DNA of 64,000 nucleotides from Pezizomycotina sp. ARF18 (taxonomy: Eukaryota; Ascomycota): NCBI GenBank assembly GCA_002224055.1, contig AZLU01000005.1, positions 62,001 through 126,000 of the forward strand, in the 5' to 3' direction. How positions within the stretch are numbered: the stretch's first letter is position 1; every line of letters starts with the position of its first letter. A program made the translations under genes and the position numbers. Under the pieces are notes generated by a model. That model saw only the letters and a program-made list of their open reading frames with translations. It was not told the origin of the DNA and did no database searches. Of the stretch, positions 35,727-44,445 are shown piece by piece.

Positions 35727-36251
35727 CTAATGATTACGCTCAGGCGCCTCGATCAATTCCTCTTCCCAAGCGTTCATCTCTGTCTTCTTCTGCGGGGCGC
35801 CGTCGACAATCTTTTGAATCCTATACCTATATCTGACCCTGCCGCCAGCGCTCACTGTTTCCGCGTTGGACATTACCTTCCATACATCCCCCTCCGGTTT
35901 GTTGCGGAAGACAACGCGCGAATCCTTCCGGAATCTTGGCCAGCGGCTTGTGCCTATATTTCATATTAGGGTAACTATAAGTAAACATCTTTCATATAAC
36001 GCTTCAAAGACAATCTGAGGGTCGGTGCTCATGAGTATCTACGGGGAAATCGGCAAAAACACTCATACCGGATTATGAAAAGCGTTGTTCACTTGTGCTT
36101 CAGCGTTACTATTAGGTCTGCTATTTTTGGCCCGAGAACCCCTTCCATGCGTTGAAGAACGACCTGATGACAGTTTCTGTAGTCCTAGGGCGGAAGCTGG
36201 TGCTTCCATGTCAAGATCAGACCTCAACGGGTAATTGACAAAGCAAGGCAT
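35727..36251 (-). CDS. Unrecognised small two-exon protein, copy 1
   Basis: Exon 1 runs from ATG 36249-36251 (MPCFVNYPLRSDLDMEAPAS) to 36069, before a GTATGA donor. The intron ends at the TAG of 35954-35956, and exon 2 runs to the stop at 35727-35729. Exon 2 reads RVVFRNKPEGDVWKVMSN, VRYRYRIQKIVDGAPQKK and MNAWEEELIEAPERNH. The pattern (xVxF...G..WxV...YxYxIxxIVD...WEEELI) suggests a small beta-barrel (SH3/Tudor-like), a shape common in short fungal proteins. That is an inference from strand spacing only. A frame adjustment is needed near 35925. A second copy lies 2.4 kb away on the same strand, which supports this as a real gene. About 130 residues, no signal peptide. Confidence 0.5.
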
Positions 36252-37199
36252 TTCAATTATGGGAATTGTCAACGTTTCTTTTCGTAATGATATCTCAGTA
36301 TCGATCAATCGGTCGAGTGCAACAAATGTTTTCTCTTTTTCTAGCAAGCTTGAAATTCTTTTGTTTGCTGTTTTTGATATCTGCTATCGCTTTTTGAATT
36401 GGAGGGCGCGAAGGTCTCTTATTTAAAGACTTGCCAGCTCAGTGTCGTGACAGTCCGCTGCATCGTTAGTATGTTATTGTCGCAATAAGCTAGCTTTTAT
36501 AAGGGTTGTCGATGTAGGATCCTGGATAATGTTACATTTTCCAAGTTGAAGTACACAACTGAAGTTGGCTTACAAGTAAATGCTGGCGCGCCATGAGCAT
36601 AGCAGTGAATATAACGTGAACTGATCGAGATCTCATACGAGAGACGCTTGCTCAAGATCTAAAGCATTTTTGGCTCATCCTGATTGCGCTGCTTGTAGTA
36701 CGAAATAATATAACAATGGCGACCATAATATAACAGTAGAGACAGGCTCGAGAGGAATCCGCAACAACTTCAATTCCTCATACTTTCCGAGATCATCCCA
36801 CATTGCTCTTTTGGTCTTGAAATAGAACGCAAGATAGACATATTTAAAAGCTAAGAAGCACAAGGGCTAATATTGCCCAGCAGTGCAAGTCGAAGATAGT
36901 AAGAGCCTTGAGATATGTGTACTTATTATTTACTTGAAAGTAGACTTCAACTGCTCGATCCACTTCATCGTGCTACATGTCCGAAGACTTTTTTGGTTTT
37001 TAGTTTTTTTTTTTTTTTTTAAACAATTTTTCCGCCTCATATTTTTTTGCAACGCAGTATTTCATCTTATACTACGGTGAGCCAACAACATTTACTGTTT
37101 TTGAACTTTCGATATTTATACCAAGCTTCTAAGTTGCTCGTACGCTCTTCAATTTTAATGGAGTATGTGGGTTCGCTTTGGTTCAGCTTTGCGACGTTC

Positions 37200-37385
37200 T
37201 TCTTGCTTTGTAAGTACTCATCAGCCCAGGAGTTCACTTCCAGATAGTTATCGTTGGATGGCTTCTGGATCGAGGTCTGCGCGTAACCGAGTCCACAGTA
37301 AACATGTATATCAAGTTGTTGTTAGTCTGAGAGATATACTAATCCACGATAACTGCCTTCGTGCCGGTCGGTGAGTACTTCGCAC
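37200..37385 (-). pseudogene. Possible third remnant of the small two-exon family
   Basis: The reverse strand reads NLIYMFTVDSVTRR and then, in another frame, SWADEYLQS. The order and spacing recall YRYRIQKIVDGAPQ...WEEELIEA of copy 1 and YQYEIEQVVD...WEDYIQAA of copy 2. No MPCFVNYP exon is found upstream. The similarity is weak and could be chance. Confidence 0.25.
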
Positions 37386-38177
37386 AGCTGAAAACCTCAT
37401 TTAGCGCCTCTGGTAAAAACCGGAGGCTGGTCGGAGATGAGAAGTTTTTCTAATGCCGGTACGACACCGGGGACATGGCACCCAGCTATACCCCGGCTGC
37501 GCATCGAGCTTCAAGCTGAAGTACATCAAAAACGATCATACCGTAAAAACTAGCGAATAGGTATGTAGCAATGAATAAGTATGTACTCGTCTATAAGTAT
37601 GTATTTTTAGTGCCCTTTCTGAATTTCATATAGGAATAAGTATCATCCAAATCCTTATAATACTCATAATATGGATTCTTATTCGCCAGTTTTTACGATC
37701 ACCTCTTATGGGTCGGTTTTCTTTCCGGGCCAACATCTATGTCCGTTTCTTCCATTGCTTTTATATAGAGAAAATAACAAGTATTCGTACATAGTTCAAT
37801 ACGTGTCAATATGCATTGATAAGACCCGTTTAACAATTGTAAAAGCGCACTAGTCAGTGCATTTCCTTTCTCGTTCCTGAGCTTTCAGTAGACTGTCTCT
37901 GTCGTCGACAGAAACTCATGGCCGCTTTTTCTGGGTTAATAGCGATATATTCTCGGCAGTTACGAAAAAACAAAAATAAAATAGAAAAGAGTAAAGAAAA
38001 TGAAGAGGAAAAAAACAATAGTAAGTATCTCAAACTCGTGGTTTACCAATAATGCTTCACTGAGCTTAAATCTTTCGTCTCTATCTTGAGCCGACCAAGG
38101 TCAACAAGTCTCGCACCTCATGAGCGATTCATCGGCACTTCCTCTCATACCCCCTACAACATTCCTCTTTTCTGTCT

Positions 38178-38655
38178 TTATGCTGCTTGTATGTAATCTT
38201 CCCACACCGTTCTCCTTGTGCTACTTTGACATATACGATCTACTACCTGCTCAATCTCATACTGATACTTGTACTCATTGTCCCTGCGTGCGGGCTTTGG
38301 GTTAGACTTTTTTATCCTCCAAAGCTCATTTGGGTCGCCATGAGGCGATATGAACTTGACGTCTTGGCCAATATGGAATAGTCGGCCTGGTGGCTCTGAC
38401 TGATATATTTGAAAGCGAAATTTTGTTAGTACGATCGTTACATACGGAGAGATATCTTAAATGTTGACTGCTTTCATGACATACTTCATTAGAAAAATTT
38501 TTCTTCACCCTAACATCTCGTCCTCCACTATACGATTTGGTGCCGGCATCGTGAGCTTTTCTACCACAGACTGGATGATGCCCTTCTAGGCCCGGCAGTG
38601 TGCCTGGTACTCAAGTCGGATTAGACCTCATCGGATAATTGACAAAGCAAGGCAT
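38178..38655 (-). CDS. Unrecognised small two-exon protein, copy 2
   Basis: ATG 38653-38655 starts MPCFVNYPMRSNPT, the same first ten residues as copy 1 bar one. The 5' flank also aligns (TGTTGCACT.GA upstream in both). Exon 1 then meets a TGA, so it is shifted or broken. Exon 2 starts at about 38399: PPGRLFHIGQDVKFISPHGD, NELWRIKKSN, YKYQYEIEQVVDRI and TVWEDYIQAA, with the stop at 38178-38180. Alignment with copy 1 keeps the WxI/V, Y.YxIxxVVD and WEx(Y/L)I positions. Exon 2 is fully open, while exon 1 looks damaged. Function unknown. Confidence 0.45.
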
Positions 38656-39558
38656 TTAGTTTTATTTCACCTAAAATAACTTCAGAATGGATATTTGTTC
38701 AGCTGCAGGTACAATCCCATATTGTTCAGTGATTCAAGTGCAACAGAGATGTTTGTTGGTTTGGTTTTCTCGTCAGATTTAAATTTTTTTGGTTTGTTGC
38801 CCTATATTTGCCATCTTGCTCGGAAAGGGCGAGGTATTTATAGACTGCCAGTCCAGCATCATGAAAATATCGTTCTTGGTGGTCAATATACTACTGTCGC
38901 ACTGTGCTAACTTTGATATGAGAGCTGTCACGATCAAATGTTCACAATCGAGGTTTCATTGAAAGAAAAACAACTTTTATCCTTCGTATTCGCTGGCAGT
39001 TCATGAACATTACAAAGAGCGGAAGCATCATCTGTCACGTATTCGAACGTATTCCAAATTATTTGGCCTGCACATAGTTTTGCGACCCCGTTCATGCTCA
39101 AATCCGAGCCTAGAGCGCAGCCGAAATTGGTACTTGCGCATGAACCATGAACCTAAACACATCAATAATCATATCATGAGGTTCGTTTCCAATGCTTATT
39201 TGCCTGGATCCGATTACCGAACCCAGTACTTTAGCCCACAGCATAACTTGCAGTATCGGAATTACAACCAGTAATCGACACGGACATTATCGCTTAGTTT
39301 TTGCGTGGTCGGAACGACTAAACACCGTGGAACAAAAAACAAAGCCACCAATGCGTAGGTGTAATACCATTTCACCCGCAAATACACAATATGCACGAGG
39401 AAATTTAAGAATATATATATCTCGCAACCGCGGTCCTCTAATCCGGTTACTTAAACGGTCGCATCAATTTCCAGTCGCCCTATATCGCTTACTGGACCCA
39501 TTTAGAAATCATTCATCTGTATCTATCCTAGCTCCAAAAAAGTCAGACATTCACAACG
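38656..39558. other. Intergenic, promoter side of the His-rich gene
   Basis: The first part (38656-38790) aligns with the 5' flank of the small gene at 36252-36350. No further gene was seen. Confidence 0.45.
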
Positions 39559-39991
39559 ATGCGTTTTGTCGCCGTTATCACGCTGGCCTCCACTATTCTC
39601 TCCGTCGCAGCGGTACCCACTCCCGCGCTCTCGATGGAAGGTCCCCCAAACCCCGCGGCGGACATGCACATGTGCACAGCCATCACTCACTGCATCGTCC
39701 CGTCGCACATGCGCATTCAAGCTCCAATGGCAAAAACGATAAGAACTAGGCAAGCGGCGTGGGCATGGACACACAAGCCACCACTCCTCCCACGAAACCC
39801 ACGTTACTCATCGCGCTGGTCCATTTCCAAGTTCTAACAACAACAAGGATGATAAGGAGAGGAAGAAGCTTGAGAGGCGCCGTGGCCACGGCCATGCCAG
39901 CCATCATTCGTCGCACCATAGTAGTCACCCTGCTATGCGTGCGCACTCTAGCTCTAGTAAGAAGAAGGATGAAAAGAAGGGTGGGAGTTAG
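39559..39991 (+). CDS. Secreted His-rich protein of three repeats set off by dibasic sites
   Basis: ATG 39559 gives MRFVAVITLASTILSVAA, a signal peptide. Three units follow. Unit 1 (from 39657) is GGHAHVHSHHSLHRPVAHAH then SSSNGKNDK. Unit 2 (from 39761) is GHGHTSHHSSHETHVTHRAG then PFPSSNNNKDDKERKKLE. Unit 3 (from 39884) is GHGHASHHSSHHSSHPAMRA then HSSSSKKKDEKKGGS, with the stop at 39989-39991. Units 2 and 3 are preceded by KRR and RRR, unit 1 by KPR, so Kex2-type cleavage is plausible. The frame switches at C5 (near 39642) and at AA in AAGAACTAG (near 39745); one more base in each run makes a single frame. The His pairs and HxH motifs could bind Zn, Cu or Ni. Family not recognised. About 143 residues. 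Confidence 0.65.
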
Positions 39992-40280
39992 CGGAGGTGT
40001 CGTACATGGAAAGGGGATTGAATTTATATAATTACCTTGCTTTGGTGTATTTTAGAGAAGTCTATAACGCTCGATAGTCGTGGAATAGTAGCCTAAATGT
40101 TATTATTAATAAAATGACGAAGATTCCCTAGATGGTGTAGACCAGCGGGAGAAGGCGGGCTTGAAACGGTTATAAAAACATACATCTATTAGATCTACCA
40201 TTCTATCATCATTTAAAAAAAAAAAAAAAGTTTTTTTTTCGTCTCTTTCCGAATCCTTTTGATAACCTCGTGTTCATTTC
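39992..40280. other. Short spacer between convergent genes
   Basis: AT-rich, with an A14 and T9 pair near 40215-40240. It probably holds the 3' ends of both genes. Confidence 0.5.
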
Positions 40281-41031
40281 TTAACTCTTAACCGTCGGCC
40301 CCAGCTCATCTCCATTCCTCAGGCACTTGAATGTCTCCTCGTCGATCTTCGCCCGTTCCTCACACAGCCTAACACACTCCTCCGCCACGTCCGTCGGTAT
40401 AACGACAACCCCATCCGCATCAGCGAGTATTAAATCCCCCGGCTTCACGCCAACCTTAACACCACTCTCCTCCCTCTCATACTCAACCTTAACATCAACC
40501 TCCGCCGCCCTCGTAAAACCCACCCGCACCAAGAATACTACTCCCTTCGCGAAAACCGGGAAATTTAACTCCCTATGCTCCCTAATATCCTAAACTTCCC
40601 ATCGACGACTACACCAGCAGCGCCTAGCTTGTGCGCACGGGTAGACATTAATCCGCCCAGCACGCGGAGTAGTGCTCGTGCGTCCCGTTCGCCTGGCGGC
40701 CCTGCGATACGAAGACGACGGAGTTGGCGGGTATGCGGTCGACGAAGTGGTGGGATAGAGACGGGGAGGTTGTGTCGGAAGCGGGGACGAGGCGGATGGT
40801 GTAGGCAGGACCGAGGATTTTAGTGTCGCAGAGTTGACGGGTGGGCGAGTACATCGAGAGGCGTCGAGGAAGCCGCCGTAGGGGATTTTAAGCTTGACGA
40901 GGGCGTCGCCGACCTAGTGAATTCGAGGTTAGCGGATGGAAGAGAGGACTGGACGGGGGGGGGGGGGGACTTACGTCGCAAGAGCCGAACTTCCGGAGGG
41001 CGGCGAGGACTTTTTCTGATACGGCTGGCAT
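40281..41031 (-). CDS. RraA-family protein, 4-hydroxy-4-methyl-2-oxoglutarate / CHA aldolase-like
   Basis: ATG 41029-41031 starts MPAVSEKVLAALRKFGSCD. Intron 40914-40974 follows; it has a C14 tract just after the GTAAGT donor. Exon 2 reads VGDALVKLKIPYGGFLD, LCDTKILGPAYTIRLVPASD, DRIPANSVVFVSQG, MSTRAHKLGAAGVVVDGKFR, then DIREHRELNFPVFAKG once a GG run near 40588 gains a base, VKPGDLILADADGVVVIP and VAEECVRLCEERAKIDEETF. The DGxxRD signature of RraA/HMG aldolases is therefore present. Class II HMG/CHA aldolases of this fold split 4-hydroxy-4-methyl- or 4-carboxy-4-hydroxy-2-oxo acids to pyruvate or oxaloacetate with Mg2+. No RNase E role is expected in a fungus. About 230 residues, cytosolic by sequence. 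Divergent to the PrpF gene. Confidence 0.8.
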
Positions 41032-41461
41032 TGTAAGGTATACGATTGAGAAGAGAAGATGACGGCAATGGTTCAATTGATAGAATTGATAATATATCCT
41101 AGACGAGGATGGTGATAGTGATCTTGCTATGAAGTTGTGAGAGAACCGTATTCTTCGCCGTTCGTCCGATCTTTTTTTTTTTTTTTATCACATGGGAGAT
41201 TTGCGGTAGGAATTTCCACCCCGCGATTTAGGGGCAATATGCCGAGATCGGAGGTCCGCGAAACCCCCACGAAAAAAATAACGAGAGAAAAATCCTGAAA
41301 TTTGAACTCAACCACGATCCCTGTTCCTCAACGTCAAGAACAACTGGATTGCAGGTTCTGTTCGCCTTTTCGAATGGCTTGAGGATCTATAGCTCTCGAG
41401 GGCTACGAATTATATTCTTCTCCAGGCGATCGCCAAGCCGGTCAAGTTTCGAGCGACCATC
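41032..41461. promoter_or_regulatory. Shared divergent promoter region of the RraA and PrpF genes
   Basis: 430 bp separate the two start codons, so both genes must be controlled from here. A T15 tract lies near 41171-41185. I can name no specific factor site with confidence. Confidence 0.5.
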
Positions 41462-42787
41462 ATGTCGCTAAGGTTGCTCCCGAGGTTTCTCCTTCCACGA
41501 GGATACCCACCATTGAGGTTGAGCGGCAGAGGACCTCTCGTATCATCGATTCCGCGCTCAAGGGAGCCGCCAGCTGCTTGTTCCCGTCAGCGCATTCGAA
41601 ATTACTCCTCTCCACCCTCGCATTCCCTCCAAGCATCCTACTACCGCGGTGGGACCTCACGGGCAGTAATGTTCAACCGCGACCACCTCCCAACCAACCG
41701 TCCGACTGGGATCCCATATTTGCGGCGTCATCGGCTCTCCCGACCGCTACGGCCGCCAACTCGACGGCTTCGGCGCCGGCATATCCTCTCTATCCAAAAT
41801 CTGCGTCGTTGGTCGCCCCACACGACAAATTCTTCAATATGCGATGTAGAATTCACGTTCGCGCACGTGAACACGAAGACGGATTACGTCGATTATACGG
41901 GGAACTGCGGGAATATGTTATCTGCGGTGGGTCCATTTGCGTGGGATACTGGTATCGTGGATAAGGAGAGTGTGGAGAGGTACGACGAGGAGAAAAACGA
42001 GGTGGCGTTGAGGATATTGAACACCACACACGGGGAAAGTAATACGGTCGACGTTTCCCCTCGCAGATGGCGGGAAGGAGGCCGCGAGTGCAGGGAATTT
42101 TCAATAGATGGGGGGAGGGAACGGCAGCAAAAATAAAACTCGATTTTTTAAGTCCCGGTGGCTCGAAGACGGGGAAAATGCTTCCGGCGGGAGTAGCGTT
42201 TGAAATGGACATTGGACAGGAAAGAGTTCAAGTGTCGATGGTCGACATCGCGAACCCCTGCGTTTTCGTCCAAGCGAGCGATATCGACACGCGGTTCGTG
42301 ACTGCGCGACCTGACGATCCTGTGTGGGATGACAAAGACCGAACAACCCAGCTAGAAAGCATACGCTGCAGAGCAGCCGTCAAGATGGGCCTATCGAAAG
42401 ACGAAAAGACGCGGCGGCGAATATGCAAGCTGTACCCAAGATCATCCTCGTAACACAACCGAAGGAGCACAGATTCTTCGGGAGAGGCAGTGAGAGCGAA
42501 GACGTGGATGTCATCGTCAGAGCGGTGAGCATGGGTTTGCCTCACCGAGCGATACCCATTACCGCCGCGATTTGTACAGCTGCGGCGGCGAAGATCGAGG
42601 GTACTGTTGTTAATAGATGCTATGCAGAGAGCGATCGACAGGATGGGAAAGGCCGAGGATACGGATTGGACATACTAGTGGTGTTATTGAAGTCGATGCC
42701 GCGTTTGATGAAAGTGGGAATATCGTTGAAGGAACGGTATATAGAACGGCGAGGAGATTAATGGAAGGGACAGTATTCTGGAAATAA
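41462..42787 (+). CDS. PrpF-family isomerase (2-methylaconitate / 4-oxalomesaconate isomerase-like), probably mitochondrial
   Basis: ATG 41462 opens an Arg-rich, acid-free leader (MSLRLLPRFLLPRG, later RIRNYSS) typical of mitochondrial import. The PrpF fold follows: ASYYRGGTSRAVMFNRDHLP, GSPDRYGRQLDGFGAGISSL, SKICVVG, VEFTFAHVNTKTDYVDYTGN then CGNMLSAVGPFAWDTG. The Cys of GNCGN is a family active-site residue. The C-terminal half has SPGGSKTGKMLPAGV, VSMVDIANPCVFVQASDID, KIILVTQPKEHRFF, GVIEVDAAFDESGNIVEGTV and YRTARRLMEGTVFW; the stop is 42785-42787. Five or so one-base frame changes separate these blocks. PrpF proteins move a double bond in aconitate- or mesaconate-type acids. About 441 residues. 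The pairing with RraA suggests the oxalomesaconate branch. Confidence 0.8.
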
Positions 42788-43157
42788 GGGGTGACATCTC
42801 TCTGTAGCCTTCTGGAACCTTAGATGAATGTACTCTCTCATGATCCACAGGAATCGTAAGCGTGACGAAAGAAACGGCTCTGATGTTGACATCCATAATG
42901 GTCATGACGTTGGTAATAATACGAAATACCATAGAAGAAGCAATTTACTATATGTATTTCAAGTTGATGAATTATTTACATAGGTCCGCCAGATGTATGT
43001 AGTTGTGCACAGCGTGAGAAAATAAAATATTGATCAAATCTAATAAATAAAAAACAAAGGCGACCATTAACAGCAAAAAAATCATCTTTGTTTTATATTA
43101 CAATGTTCGTCTTCACCACCATCATCACCATCCTCTTCTTCTTCTTCAAACAGTATC
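42788..43157. other. Short spacer, convergent 3' ends
   Basis: AT-rich, no gene seen. Confidence 0.5.
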
Positions 43158-44445
43158 TCACACGAAACTCCCATTATCATTGGAACTCGGTACCTCCTTC
43201 ATCTCGAAGCCCACTTCGCACTTCCCTGCTTCCTTCATCTCTTGGAGCTCCGATGGCCTCCTAACAGCGTCACCATCCTTCAACCGACTGGTTTCAATAT
43301 CTGTCACGCCACTGACATTGCCAGCTCCGCTATCGAACATAACCGGCATGTTGAACCTCCGCCAGACCCGACTAATCTCCTTGATATCCTTTGACGGCTT
43401 CTCCTTGGTTTTATCTCCAGGTTTCCACGGTGCTGTCTGGATCCGCTGGGGAACAGCTTGACGAGCAGTGGTCGCAACGCAGGCAACGACGCGCAGATGA
43501 TACTCAAGTCCGCTTCGAAGGCATTGAGGATGTATACGATAGCGCCGTACCCTAGGATAAAGGAACCATCTTCGTCAGAGATGATACCGCGGTGTAGAAA
43601 CGTATGACGGGGTGATCGGAACTTACAGGTAGGGTCAGCGGAATTATGCATCGACAGTCCCATATACTTCAACCGTACAATGCCGACAACGCAGACGCTG
43701 GATACATTGTCAGGTGACGCCTATTCTTTGTTCTAGGATCTTGAGATACTTACATCAGGCCCAAACAGAACGCCACCACCAGGCCGATTCTCTGCCGGTT
43801 GGTAGCCTCAGCTTCCACACCCACCGTATCGCATAGTGAAGAGGTAGATGTCGCTCGCACAGTTTAGCAACGCCAACGCCAGAACAGTCTTGTACATATT
43901 TACGCAGCGGAATTCCTTGACATTAACGTCCCAGAAGGCGCGAATTGGCAAACACTGCAATAGCGCCAGCACGAACCCGCTGATAGCACCACCCAGAACG
44001 AAAAATGCACCGACGATGACCATCCACCTAAATTCTCTGTACGCCGAAATACTCTCCAGTAAAATACCAAGATGCTCATCTTCGACAATCCTGCTGTGAG
44101 GGTAAACAGCATTTCATTCGCCATAACCGTCTTTTGGACAGGGGCAAGCCACTCAAGTTTGGTATCCCAAATGTGGCGGCCCCAGCCGTAATGAACGGCA
44201 ATGATGTTGACGGCAACAAGGGCAACAGAGCATACCCACGCTGCCAACATCAGCCAGTCTTCGAGCTCAACCCGTGCGACTGTTAGACAGGCCGCGATAT
44301 GATGCGAAGCAGAACAACGACCGTGGTGATGGAAACTAGGGCTATTTCACACCCCAGCAGAAGGTTTTTATGAGAAGGGGGATCGGTGTAGTCAGGCGAT
44401 GGCCATGTTTTCCATGACCGAATGGGGAGGAAGAACCCACGACAT
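43158..44445 (-). CDS. Fungal rhodopsin-domain / PTH11-like membrane protein
   Basis: The start is MSWVLPPHSVMENMAIA (ATG 44443-44445). The hydrophobic segments and loops of the family follow in order: EIALVSITTVVVLLRII, LTVARVELEDWLML, AWVCSVALVAVNIIA, the signature VHYGWGRHIWD, TVMANEMLFTLTAGLSKMSI, LVFYWRVFRR, FVLGGAISGFVLALLQCLPI, RAFWDV, VNMYKTVLALALLNCASDIY, LPTGQRIGLVVAFCLG, VVGIVRLKYMGLSMHNSADP and YGAIVYILNAFEADLSIICA. The cytosolic tail ends EVGFEMKEVPSSNDNGSFV at 43158. Introns are likely near 43545-43630 and at one or two other places. Seven membrane spans fit the fold. Some members sense plant surfaces or nutrients; here no ligand can be inferred. Several single-base frame changes. 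Confidence 0.75.

Noticed and set aside
40327-40593. Ser/Thr-rich frame SSSIFARSSHSLTHSSATSV and its twin near 54.6 kb
   Set aside because: Both are antisense of the RraA 3' end and its duplicate; their likeness only reflects the duplication.
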